A stretch of DNA of 52,611 nucleotides from contig CAZTCQ010000003.1 of the NCBI GenBank assembly GCA_964612525.1, positions 1-52,611 of the forward strand, in the 5' to 3' direction. The notes beneath the pieces were generated by a model. It saw only the letters and a program-made list of their open reading frames with translations. It was not told where the DNA came from and did no database searches. Below, piece after piece: positions 17,881 through 25,633 of this stretch (the stretch's first letter is position 1; each line of letters begins with the position of its first letter). The position numbers were made by a program, and so were the translations under genes. Source of the stretch: JAGNRR01 sp964612525. GTDB lineage: Bacteria; Bacteroidota; Bacteroidia; Chitinophagales; Chitinophagaceae.

Positions 17881-18462
17881 TTATATCTGTTTGAGGGCCA
17901 GTTTTATAACTTCTTCAACTTGCTCATGTTCGCCTGAAGAAACTACTTTTTGAACAGCCTTGTAGGCAACATTGCGCGCAATCCCTAGGCTTATCAATGC
18001 TGTTAACGCATCTTGGCTAAGGTTATTGTTGCTTGATGGTTCTAATTCTACATTTTCACTTGATTTTAAGAGTTTGTCTTTCAATTCTAATATCAAACGC
18101 TGTGCCGTTTTAGGACCAATCCCTTTAATGCTTTTGATAACGGCCTCATTACCATTGATTATTGCATGACTGATTTCCATGGGTTTCATGCCACTGAGGG
18201 CCACTCGTGCCGTAGAAGTGCCTATGCCGGATACCGATATTAAGTGAAGGAATAGGTCGCGTTCTTTTTCATCAAAAAAACCATACAGACTTTGATTCTG
18301 CTCAGTGATATGATGATAGATAAAAAGCTTACCTTTTTTCCAATCTTGAATTTGTTCAAAAGTATTCAGGCTAATATGAACTTCATACCCAATACCTCCC
18401 ACCTGCATCCAAATATTGGCGGGTGTTTTTCTAACGATTTCTCCTTCTATGAAAACTATCAT
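17881..18462 (-). CDS. ruvA: Holliday junction branch migration protein RuvA
   Basis: RuvA binds four-way DNA junctions as a tetramer and loads the RuvB motor. The 193 residues match the family. The N-terminal OB fold begins MIVFIEGEIV; the helix-hairpin-helix region has LISVSGIGTSTARVAL and IKSIKGIGPKTAQRLILELKDK split over two hairpins; the C-terminal RuvB-binding domain includes ALTALISLG-like residues. A -7 element lies just upstream. It is followed after 6 nt by sprA, so the two are probably transcribed together, although their functions are unrelated. ruvC is elsewhere in this window with a two-component system. Confidence 0.97.
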   Translation of the reverse strand: MIVFIEGEIVRKTPANIWMQVGGIGYEVHISLNTFEQIQDWKKGKLFIYHHITEQNQSLYGFFDEKERDLFLHLISVSGIGTSTARVALSGMKPMEISHAIINGNEAVIKSIKGIGPKTAQRLILELKDKLLKSSENVELEPSSNNNLSQDALTALISLGIARNVAYKAVQKVVSSGEHEQVEEVIKLALKQI

Positions 18463-18472
18463 AAACCATTAT

Positions 18473-18480
18473 CAAATATA
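18473..18480 (-). promoter_or_regulatory. Candidate -7 element for ruvA-sprA
   Basis: The minus strand reads TATATTTG, a full TAnnTTTG match, ending 11 nt before the ruvA ATG. The expected leader is about 6 nt. No clear TTTG was found 19-21 bp upstream. Confidence 0.45.
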
Positions 18481-18602
18481 GCGGATTTGACTGTAGCAGA
18501 ATCTTTGAAACAAGCGAAAAACGTTAAAATTTACCTTATAGGGACAATCGCTACAATTCTTAGCGTCCATTCATTTTTTAGTGAATTTTCCAAGCTTTTC
18601 AG

Positions 18603-18610
18603 TAGGTTTG
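18603..18610 (+). promoter_or_regulatory. Candidate -7 element directly before the B12-binding gene
   Basis: TAGGTTTG matches TAnnTTTG in full and is followed by C, as in TAnnTTTGC. The GTG start begins 5 nt after its last base, so transcription would begin at the start codon. The -33 region is T-rich (TTTTTTAG) but not a clear match. Confidence 0.45.
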
Positions 18611-18614
18611 CATT

Positions 18615-19019
18615 GTGAAACCGATTCGAGTATTGATAGCCAAAGTGGGACTAGACGGTCATGACCGAGGAGCAAAAGTAATTGCCGCTGCCTTGCGTGA
18701 TGCTGGCATGGAAGTAATTTACACAGGTCTTCGCCAGACACCGGCTATGGTCGTAGCCGCAGCTTTGCAGGAAGATGTGGATGCGATTGGTGTTAGTATT
18801 TTAAGTGGAGCTCATATGACTGTTTTTCCTGCCTTGATTGAAAAAATGAAGGAGGAAGGCGTAGAGAATGTCTTGCTAACTGGGGGCGGTATTATTCCCG
18901 AAGAAGACATGAACATACTGCGAGACATGGGGGTGGGCGAACTATTCTCACCCGGTACACCAACTACTGAAATAGCGGATTACATTAAGGAATTTGTAGC
19001 TAAGAAATCTGGTAATTAG
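18615..19019 (+). CDS. Free-standing cobalamin-binding domain of a methylmalonyl-CoA-type mutase
   Basis: A 134-residue protein equal to the C-terminal B12-binding domain of acyl-CoA mutases. The base-off/His-on motif DxHxxG is present as DGHDRG (Asp14, His16, Gly19), followed by the SGAHM and GGGIIPEED loops of the Rossmann-like fold and the ending LFSPGTPTTEIADYI. The start must be GTG at 18615; no other start fits before the fold begins. As a single domain it would need a separate catalytic subunit carrying the TIM barrel, which is not in this window. It may serve methylmalonyl-CoA mutase or a related isomerase; which one cannot be told from this domain. mgtE follows 90 bp later. Confidence 0.93.
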   Translation: MKPIRVLIAKVGLDGHDRGAKVIAAALRDAGMEVIYTGLRQTPAMVVAAALQEDVDAIGVSILSGAHMTVFPALIEKMKEEGVENVLLTGGGIIPEEDMNILRDMGVGELFSPGTPTTEIADYIKEFVAKKSGN

Positions 19020-19094
19020 TTCGTTCGGTAATGAGATGAATGCTGGAAGAGCAAATCATTCTCAAATTGTCACAGTATCATATCATCAAAGCAC

Positions 19095-19102
19095 TAACTT
19101 CG
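19095..19102 (+). promoter_or_regulatory. Candidate -7 element directly before mgtE
   Basis: TAACTTCG differs from TAnnTTTG at one base and ends 8 nt before the GTG start. A TTG lies 24 bp upstream, longer than the usual 19-21 bp spacer. The leader would be only about 3 nt. Confidence 0.3.
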
Positions 19103-19109
19103 CAAAGCT

Positions 19110-20492
19110 GTGGAAGACTTCAAAGCCATAACCGAAAGATTAGCTACTCTTATTGAGCTAGATGCCTGGGGAGAAATCAATGATTTTATCAATGAGTTGA
19201 ATATTTCTGATGTGGTGGAGGTCATGGAGGAATTCGAGGAGCACGCGAGTCGGTTTTTCCTTCAATTAGATTTTAACAGGGCCGTCGCTGTCTTTGGAGC
19301 CTTAGATACTAATGATCAAGAAGATTTATTACATGCAATTCCCGCTAATAAAGTGGCGCAATTGCTAAATGAATTGCCTCCTGATGACAGAACAGCTTTG
19401 CTAAGTGAGCAAGATAGCTCGGTCGTAAAAGAACTGATTAAAGTATTAAAACCCGAAGAACGAAAAATTACTTTATCACTTTTGGGCTATCCTGAAGACT
19501 CGGTGGGTCGACTTATGACGCCGGACTATATTGATGTAGAGCCCGATTGGACTGTGGAGCAAGTGCTTAATTTTATCAGAGACTATGGAAAAAGCTCGGA
19601 GACGATTGACGTAGTATATGTGACTGATGAAAACGGAACTTTTCTTGATGATATTAGAATTCGGGATTTCTTAATTGTAGAACCTTCCAAAACTCTTGTT
19701 TCTGATTTGATGGACGAGCGTTTTATTACACTGAATGTGAATGAAGATCAGGAAACGACAATGGATGTTTTCCAAAAAAATAATCGTGTGGCATTGCCAG
19801 TAGTGGATGATAAAAATATCTTGTTGGGTATTGTGACCATTGATGATGTGTTGGTAGTTCAGGAAGAGGAGTTTACAGAGGATATTCAAAAAATAGGGGG
19901 AACAGAGGCGCTAGACGAAGCCTATTTAGATACCTCCATACCGAAGCTATATAAAAAACGTGTTATTTGGCTCATGGTATTATTTGTAGGTGAGTTATTG
20001 ACGATTTTAGCTATGCGCAACTTTGAAGATTCTATTGCCAAAGTGGCTTTGTTGGCTACATTTATTCCGCTGATTATCAGTAGCGGAGGAAATACAGGTT
20101 CGCAGGCGGCTACACTGATTATTCAGGCTATGGCACTGGACGATATTGACCTGCGAGATTGGTGGCGGATAATGCGCAAAGAAATTATTTCTGGTGTCTT
20201 GTTGGGTGTAACATTGTGCATAATGAGTTTTTTAATTTTTGGTTCGTGGCATTTAGCCACCAATTCCTTCGGCGAAAATTACATACCTATTTCTTTGGTG
20301 ATTGGTTGCTCATTGATTGGGGTTGTTCTTTGGGGTACGCTTACGGGGAGTATGTTGCCCATTTTGTTAAAACGCCTAGGGGCAGACCCTGCGGCCTCCT
20401 CCACGCCTTTTGTGGCTACACTTGTTGATGTGAGTGGATTGATTATTTACTTCTCCTTTGCGATGCTGTTTTTAAGTGGAGGACTGTTGTAG
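19110..20492 (+). CDS. mgtE: Magnesium transporter MgtE
   Basis: Mg2+ channel of the inner membrane gated by its own cytoplasmic domains. The 460 residues show the usual order: MgtE N domain (about 20-125, with LNELPPDDRTALL), two CBS motifs (about 130-255, with DSVGRLMTPDYI and LPVVDDKNILLGIVTIDD), a connecting helix, and five membrane segments (about 285-460) including the pore-region signature SSGGNTGSQAAT. GTG at 19110 is the start; the coding frame begins EDFKAITERLATL, fitting the N domain. The window shows no M-box riboswitch and too little leader for one if the nearby -7 element is used. Confidence 0.97.
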   Translation: MEDFKAITERLATLIELDAWGEINDFINELNISDVVEVMEEFEEHASRFFLQLDFNRAVAVFGALDTNDQEDLLHAIPANKVAQLLNELPPDDRTALLSEQDSSVVKELIKVLKPEERKITLSLLGYPEDSVGRLMTPDYIDVEPDWTVEQVLNFIRDYGKSSETIDVVYVTDENGTFLDDIRIRDFLIVEPSKTLVSDLMDERFITLNVNEDQETTMDVFQKNNRVALPVVDDKNILLGIVTIDDVLVVQEEEFTEDIQKIGGTEALDEAYLDTSIPKLYKKRVIWLMVLFVGELLTILAMRNFEDSIAKVALLATFIPLIISSGGNTGSQAATLIIQAMALDDIDLRDWWRIMRKEIISGVLLGVTLCIMSFLIFGSWHLATNSFGENYIPISLVIGCSLIGVVLWGTLTGSMLPILLKRLGADPAASSTPFVATLVDVSGLIIYFSFAMLFLSGGLL

Positions 20493-20718
20493 TACCAACA
20501 GCTTTATTTTTGGGATTACCTATGAAAACATCGTAAAGCTTTCTGTGAGCAAAACACGTCCGGTTTATGGCTGACAAGTACGATAAACCCGCAGCGCTTA
20601 TCGTTTATGACGACTAATTTTTAGCAAAAGTTGTTTTTATAAGTAATTCTATTTATTTCTAATGGGCGGTTAGACTTTATTCATTTATCCGCACAGGGCA
20701 CTTGTCGATTTAAACAAT

Positions 20719-20742
20719 AAAAAAAACACCGCTTATGCGGTG
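20719..20742 (-). terminator. Intrinsic terminator of the CotH-family gene
   Basis: On the minus strand a 6-bp stem CACCGC / GCGGTG with loop ATAA is followed by eight T. It lies 24 bp after the cotH-like stop. The plus strand also has a T-rich tail after the stem, so weak action on mgtE transcripts is possible. The rest of the interval 20493-20765 shows no gene or clear structure. Confidence 0.8.
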
Positions 20743-20765
20743 GTTTTGATTTATTGGAAGAAAAA

Positions 20766-23033
20766 TTATTCTACAATTACTTTGACAGAAGCGTCGTCAA
20801 TTTTTATTAGATACAGTGCGGAAGCCCATTCAGAAGTGTTGATTTCTAACTCTTTCAGAATGGTGTTGTGGTGAATCACTCGTCCGTTTAAATCATACAC
20901 ACTTACGTTTTTAAGTTTTGTGTTAGCCGAAAGGATGGAAAGTTTAATAACATCTCTCGCAGGGTTCGGGCTCACGCTCAAAACTGTTTTTTCCTTTGCA
21001 ATCGTATTTACATTCGTAGTGTTCGTGTTCTGCCCATTGAAGGTTGGTTGCATGGTTTGAAAAGGTCCGGTGCCATTTACAAATCTACCGTAACTAATGT
21101 CTATAGTTTGTGCAGGAAAAATCAATTGATCTACAATCGTACCACTTGGGTTTACTAAGAATAAAGTTTCACCAGCAGAGGCTAATTTAAAATTAGCATG
21201 AAAAACACCTTGTGAAGAATCTTCATCTGCCCATATAATTTGATACCCTTGAGCAGGCAGATTTGTTCCGGCTGGAATTTCCCATTTGGTTAAATTATCA
21301 ATTTTATCTGAAAGATAATAACCACCAATATTTACTGCTGAGTTTGTATTGTTGTGTAGCTCAATCCAATCATTAAATTCTCCAACATCATCACCTTGTA
21401 CCGTACTATTCGAGGCTAGTATTTCATTGATTACAATATCGGTTACGGGTGGCGTAGCAATATTTATAGTATGATATTCATGCTCAGCTCTTACTGGTGA
21501 AAATTTACCAATGGTCGAGCCGTCTGCATAGATATAATACTGCACAAAAATGTTGGACATTGTTACATCTACTCCATATACGCCATCATTTGCAGCACCA
21601 TCGTTGTGTAAGCCGTCATCAAACATTGGAACACGTACAAATTGATCTTCAACATCCGTGCGAGATCCTAAATAAACAGCCGTTTCATTTGCGACATTTG
21701 CTGTTATTGTTACGGTAGCATTCAATGCAGGACTTGTATTAGAAACGGCAACATTTGAAATACTTGGTTCAGTAGCCGTAAAATCGTTTAGGCCTAAAAG
21801 GTATGTTGCGCGAGGCCCCATAAGATTTGTGATGCCTATGTAGCTCCCACCTCCAGGTCCAGGGCCGCCACCCACGTCATTGTTCAAATTGGATTGGAAA
21901 TTAGCAAAGGTGAAAAATTTATTCGGGTCGTTTTGTACAGCCGTACTTATTGTATTTTGGAGTGTTTGTCCTGTTGTCGCATAACTACCATTAGAAAAGT
22001 TTTCCGTAAGCATCGTTTTAATATGCGCTAGGTACATTCTTCTGTACATTGGTATTGCAAATAATTCTTTTACCAAAGGTAATTCTGTGTCATTGATACC
22101 TAGTAAATGAGTTAACTGCTGTTTTTGCGTATTGGAGTTTAGGTTTCCTACATTGGTCAAACCAAAACTTCCAAAAGATTGATTTAAATCCCAGACGATA
22201 GAATTAAATCGTCCATTATTGTCACGGTATAAATAATAATTCTGTTTAAATCCACCAATATAACTATCAAGGTTTACAAGTGCATTGTCAAAAGCAAGCA
22301 TCCAAATAGCGCGATCAACATCTAATATATTTTCGATTGAGGCTGTTGCGTTTTCTAAAGTATCGCAAAGATTAATGAGCTCTTGCCATCCATTATCAGA
22401 TTTTAATTCATAACTATCATAGTAATCTGTGCTATCGGTTCCTAAGAATTCTAAATTTGGAAAATCAGTAGATTGTGGCCCCGCACCAAATGTTGGGTTA
22501 CATTTTAAAAAAGTTCCTTTTTTCGAGTAAAACTTACGATTTACAAATCCTTTATTGATTGCTTCCGAATTACTATACAACCCAATTAAAACTCCATTTA
22601 CATACACATTGGCGTAATTTGATTGTGGTGCATGCATATATTGTCGAAGGATTTGGTAGGATAATACTTCACGCAGAAACGAGGGGTCTTTAGCCACATT
22701 GCTTAGCTTAATGTCCGTGTATCCTTGATAGTCTTGCTCCTTGTATGTATCCAATTCAATGTGAAAAGGATTTTTTACTTGGTTGGCTTTGTAGGTGCTG
22801 TTTCCTTTGTACTTAACGCCTACACTGTCAAAAGTTGTGTTATTAATTTTCACTGTTGTGGCCATGATATAATTTTCGGCTCCCGCTTTTTCGGCGTCCA
22901 AGAGTTGATCCCAATTGCTTTGCGCAAATGTGATTTCAATGGTTTGAATTGTGCTCATGTCGTAAAAACTTTGAGCCTTTGCTGCAAAGTGTAATAGAAT
23001 GCAGCTCGTAAGTAAAAAAGTAATTTTTTTCAT
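20766..23033 (-). CDS. CotH-kinase-family protein with lamin-tail domain and type IX sorting domain
   Basis: A 755-residue exported protein. Order: signal peptide (KKITFLLTSCILLHFAAKAQ), CotH kinase-like domain (about 35-400) with GVKYKGNSTY, SYQILRQYM, GLYSNSEAINKGFV and IVWDLNQSFGSFG, a short Ig-like region (about 420-520), a lamin-tail domain (about 530-670, beginning DIVINEILASNS and with NDWIELHNNT), and a type A C-terminal sorting signal (about 685-755, VSPNPARDVIKL ... VYDLNGRV). CotH proteins are atypical protein kinases of spore coats and surfaces; DLN in WDLNQSFG may be the metal-binding site. The sorting signal predicts export through SprA, encoded about 2.9 kb away, and attachment at or release from the surface. 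Its own terminator follows. Confidence 0.9.
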   Translation of the reverse strand: MKKITFLLTSCILLHFAAKAQSFYDMSTIQTIEITFAQSNWDQLLDAEKAGAENYIMATTVKINNTTFDSVGVKYKGNSTYKANQVKNPFHIELDTYKEQDYQGYTDIKLSNVAKDPSFLREVLSYQILRQYMHAPQSNYANVYVNGVLIGLYSNSEAINKGFVNRKFYSKKGTFLKCNPTFGAGPQSTDFPNLEFLGTDSTDYYDSYELKSDNGWQELINLCDTLENATASIENILDVDRAIWMLAFDNALVNLDSYIGGFKQNYYLYRDNNGRFNSIVWDLNQSFGSFGLTNVGNLNSNTQKQQLTHLLGINDTELPLVKELFAIPMYRRMYLAHIKTMLTENFSNGSYATTGQTLQNTISTAVQNDPNKFFTFANFQSNLNNDVGGGPGPGGGSYIGITNLMGPRATYLLGLNDFTATEPSISNVAVSNTSPALNATVTITANVANETAVYLGSRTDVEDQFVRVPMFDDGLHNDGAANDGVYGVDVTMSNIFVQYYIYADGSTIGKFSPVRAEHEYHTINIATPPVTDIVINEILASNSTVQGDDVGEFNDWIELHNNTNSAVNIGGYYLSDKIDNLTKWEIPAGTNLPAQGYQIIWADEDSSQGVFHANFKLASAGETLFLVNPSGTIVDQLIFPAQTIDISYGRFVNGTGPFQTMQPTFNGQNTNTTNVNTIAKEKTVLSVSPNPARDVIKLSILSANTKLKNVSVYDLNGRVIHHNTILKELEINTSEWASALYLIKIDDASVKVIVE

Positions 23034-23190
23034 GTTGTGCTTATTGTTTCTTAGACGGTAATATAAACGAAATCCCTTTCTATTTCTTAGTGAATCAAAT
23101 TATTATCCGAGATTGGTAGGGTATGGTTCTAATTTGCGTTAGATTTCGTTTGAGATAGACTTGACCATTTTTTAGCGAGTCAGCCAAGAC

Positions 23191-23231
23191 AAAAGAAAAC
23201 CCCGACTTGTTTATAAGAAAAACAAGTCGGG
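23191..23231 (-). terminator. Intrinsic terminator after ctc
   Basis: A perfect 12-bp stem (CCCGACTTGTTT at 23201-23212 pairing with 23220-23231) with a 7-nt loop. On the minus strand it is followed by GTTTTCTTTT. It lies 29 bp after the ctc stop, so it should end the ctc transcript. The remaining interval to the cotH-like start at 23033 shows no gene. Confidence 0.85.
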
Positions 23232-23260
23232 TAAAGTAGTAAGTATTTATGATTAAATAT

Positions 23261-23905
23261 CTATCCTTCGGCTGGGGCTTCAGCTTTCGCCTCTTCGCCT
23301 TCGCCGCCTTCAGCACCTTCTTCTTCGTCTTCGCCACCAGCAGCATTTGCTTCTTGCTTAAGAACACGAGTTGTAGCTACAGCACAAACTGGGATACGAG
23401 GAGAATGCATGATTTCGGCACCTTCAAAAACAACGTCAGAAATACGTAAGTTTTTACCGATTAGTAGTTCGGAGATGTCCACTTCGACATGCTCAACTAA
23501 TTTTGCTGGTACGGTACGTACGCTAATTGCGTTCATCTTCGGTACAAATCGACCACCGTTTTTTACACCTTCGGCCGTGCCTACGAATTTTAATGGAATG
23601 TTGGCAATCAGTTTTTTTCCTTCCACCAGTTCTAAGAAGTCTAGGTGAGTGACTTTATCTGTTAATTTATGGAACTGCAAATCTTTTAGGATACACTTAT
23701 AAGATTTACCATCCACTTCAATATTGGCTAGCATAAATTCTGCTGTGTATACAATATCACGAAACTCTAAAGGAGTTGCGTAAAAGTGAATTGTTTCATT
23801 ACCTCCGTAAATTACTGCAGGCACTTGCCCCTCAGAACGTAGCCGACGAGAGGATTTCTTCCCGGTTTCGCTTCTAAGTTGTCCTTTGATAGTAATACTT
23901 TTCAT
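23261..23905 (-). CDS. ctc: Ribosomal protein L25 / general stress protein Ctc
   Basis: L25/TL5-type protein that binds 5S rRNA in the large ribosomal subunit. The 214 residues comprise the N-terminal 5S-binding barrel (MKSITIKGQLR...GKKSSRRLRSEGQVPAVIYGG) and the C-terminal domain typical of the long CTC form (IPLKFVGTAEGVKNGGRF ... VDISELLIG). The tail is strongly acidic and Ala/Gly-rich (EDEEEGAEGGEGEEA), a disordered end seen in many relatives. prs lies 141 bp upstream in the same direction, the usual Bacteroidota order, but ctc has a strong promoter of its own in that interval. pth, often third in this cluster, is absent. Confidence 0.96.
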   Translation of the reverse strand: MKSITIKGQLRSETGKKSSRRLRSEGQVPAVIYGGNETIHFYATPLEFRDIVYTAEFMLANIEVDGKSYKCILKDLQFHKLTDKVTHLDFLELVEGKKLIANIPLKFVGTAEGVKNGGRFVPKMNAISVRTVPAKLVEHVEVDISELLIGKNLRISDVVFEGAEIMHSPRIPVCAVATTRVLKQEANAAGGEDEEEGAEGGEGEEAKAEAPAEG

Positions 23906-23930
23906 TGTTTATTATTTTTTTAATGGAGCG

Positions 23931-23960
23931 CAAAGATAACCGATTTAGCTAAATCGCCAA
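23931..23960 (-). promoter_or_regulatory. ctc promoter with near-consensus -33 and -7 elements
   Basis: On the minus strand TTG (23960-23958), a 19-nt spacer, then TATCTTTG followed by C. This is the classic Bacteroidota arrangement. The ctc ATG lies 26 nt after the -7 element, giving a leader of about 21 nt. Confidence 0.75.
23941..23956. promoter_or_regulatory. 16-bp perfect palindrome inside the ctc promoter spacer (candidate operator)
   Basis: CGATTTAGCTAAATCG is its own reverse complement and lies wholly between the -33 and -7 elements. A dimeric regulator bound here would compete with RNA polymerase. A 13-nt part of it also occurs inside the prs coding sequence near 24964, where it encodes protein and is probably chance. 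Confidence 0.45.
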
Positions 23961-24045
23961 GGTTTATGGGGTTTAGTTGTTTAAAGGGTAGAGCCATTCG
24001 AAGAAGTAAATCTTATAACTTGCTAATCGTGGTATGCGACTAATA

Positions 24046-25017
24046 TTAGCCTACTGGCTCAGCTTTGGTTTCTTTTTTTTTATTACTATGAATAAATAAA
24101 GAGCTAATCGATTTGTTTTCAAACATGTTCCGAATGGCCACTGAAAACAGCTCAGCGGTGCTGACCACCTTGATTTTACTAGATTCTTGCTTTAAAGGAA
24201 TGGTATCACACACTACTAATTCAGTCAAGACGGAGTTATCAATATTTTCGTATGCTTTTCCGCTTAATACAGGGTGCGTGCAAAATGCTCTTACACTTTT
24301 AGCTCCTTTTTCCATGAGCATGGCTGCACTTCTTGTCAAAGTTCCTGCCGTGTCGCAAATGTCGTCTATCAAGACAATGTTCTTGTCAGTTACGTCACCA
24401 ATCACCGTCATAGAAGCAATTTCATTCGCTCTTTTCCGTTGCTTATCGCAAATTACCATTTCGGCATTAAAATATGTAGCTACCTCGCGCACTCGATTGG
24501 TACTTCCTACGTCGGGACTCGCAAAACATAAATCCTCTATTTCTAAATTTTCTATGTAGGGAATAAAAATAGCCGAACTATCTAAATGATCTACCGGAAT
24601 ATCAAAAAATCCTTGAATTTGTGGAGCGTGCAAATCCATGGTCATGATTCTGTTTGCGCCTGCTTTTGCGATTAAATTCGCACATAGTTTAGAGGCAATC
24701 GAAACACGAGGTTTATCTTTTCTATCCTGACGAGCCCAACCAAAGTAAGGAATCACGGCAGTAATATAACCTGCCGAGGCTCTTCGAGCCGCATCCATCA
24801 TCATGAGGAGTTCCATTAAATTATCAGAAGGAGCGTTGGTACTTTGGACTAAAAAAACATAGTCGCCCCTTACGCTTTCTTTATATTCTGGTTGAAATTC
24901 ACCATCACTAAATTGCTGAATGTGTAGTTCTCCCAACGGAATATCCGAGTGTTCGGCAATTGCTTTAGCTAAATCGGGTGTGGCATTTCCTGAGAATATC
25001 TGTATTTCGGATCGCAT
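24046..25017 (-). CDS. prs: Ribose-phosphate pyrophosphokinase
   Basis: Makes PRPP from ribose 5-phosphate and ATP for nucleotide, His and Trp synthesis. I start at ATG 25017 (MRSEIQIFSGN), giving 323 residues; an in-frame ATG at 25050 would place the promoter -7 element inside the coding region. Visible motifs are FSDGEFQPEY near the N-terminus, ATP-binding PYFGWARQDRKDKPR, the metal-binding MDLHAPQIQGFFDIPVDHL region, and the PRPP loop VLIDDICDTAGT. A short basic tail (NKKKETKAEPVG) ends it. ctc follows in the same direction with its own promoter; the orphan exported gene at 25117 is divergent. Confidence 0.96.
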   Translation of the reverse strand: MRSEIQIFSGNATPDLAKAIAEHSDIPLGELHIQQFSDGEFQPEYKESVRGDYVFLVQSTNAPSDNLMELLMMMDAARRASAGYITAVIPYFGWARQDRKDKPRVSIASKLCANLIAKAGANRIMTMDLHAPQIQGFFDIPVDHLDSSAIFIPYIENLEIEDLCFASPDVGSTNRVREVATYFNAEMVICDKQRKRANEIASMTVIGDVTDKNIVLIDDICDTAGTLTRSAAMLMEKGAKSVRAFCTHPVLSGKAYENIDNSVLTELVVCDTIPLKQESSKIKVVSTAELFSVAIRNMFENKSISSLFIHSNKKKETKAEPVG

Positions 25018-25047
25018 AATAATTTTTTGTGGTATGGAATTTGCACA

Positions 25048-25055
25048 CAAATATA
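25048..25055 (-). promoter_or_regulatory. Candidate -7 element for prs
   Basis: The minus strand reads TATATTTG, a full TAnnTTTG match, ending 31 nt before the ATG chosen for prs. The expected leader is about 26 nt. A clear -33 element is not seen. Confidence 0.45.
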
Positions 25056-25116
25056 TAAGCGTATGTAGTATTTTTAATGGGTGACCAAGCTAATGTGCAT
25101 AAGTCTTTGATTAATC

Positions 25117-25629
25117 ATGAAAAATTATTTTAAAACTCTTCTTCTACTTTTTGTATTATCTCTTCTTGGGGGCGATGTAGTTGCTCAGTCTAAAACAAAA
25201 GAGTTGGACTTACGGAAAGCCCCAAAGTTTTGGGTCAGCGCCATTCAAGCTAGCTATGATAAATTTACCAAGGAGGATGATTTTTTAGTCTATCAAAAAA
25301 CAAGCCGTTGGGCCGATAGAAATACGGAGCTACCCGTGTTGGTTCAAATGTTCAAAGGGCGTTTGTATCATTTTATTGTTTTTGCTGACCCCGGTGTGCA
25401 TAAAGTTCAAATGAAATTAGGTAAGAGAGGGGTCGGTCACATCATTACGGATAAATTTTATCCAAAACGTGATGGAGAATTTTCAACTGAGTTTACTCAT
25501 GTTTGCTCCAAAACAGGATACTATTTACTTACTCTTTTTCAAAGAGGAGGAAACAAAAAACAACTCGCTCACATTTCTATTCTTCAGAAAAAAAGAGATG
25601 AAAATAGGAGTTTAGAATTCGGGTTTTAA
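25117..25629 (+). CDS. Small exported protein of unknown function
   Basis: A 170-residue protein I do not recognise. It begins with a clear signal peptide, KNYFKTLLLLFVLSLLG, with cleavage probable after DVVAQ. The mature part is about 145 residues, basic, with aromatic-rich strand-like segments (LPVLVQMFKGRLYHFIVF, HIITDKFYPKRDGEF, TGYYLLTLFQRGG) that suggest a small beta-sandwich. A single Cys (in THVCSKTG) argues against an internal disulfide. It is divergent from prs and ends 4 nt from the convergent hydrolase. Periplasmic or outer-membrane-associated location is likely. No sorting domain or lipobox is present. Confidence 0.8.
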   Translation: MKNYFKTLLLLFVLSLLGGDVVAQSKTKELDLRKAPKFWVSAIQASYDKFTKEDDFLVYQKTSRWADRNTELPVLVQMFKGRLYHFIVFADPGVHKVQMKLGKRGVGHIITDKFYPKRDGEFSTEFTHVCSKTGYYLLTLFQRGGNKKQLAHISILQKKRDENRSLEFGF

Positions 25630-25633
25630 TAGT

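Noticed and set aside
23095..23367. A 90-codon minus-strand frame across the ctc terminator
   Set aside because: It is out of frame with the end of ctc and runs through the terminator hairpin; its Lys-rich N-terminus is a shadow of the acidic ctc tail.
24963..24976. Second copy of part of the ctc palindrome inside prs
   Set aside because: It encodes normal prs residues (the DLAKAI region) and is only a partial match, so it is most likely chance.
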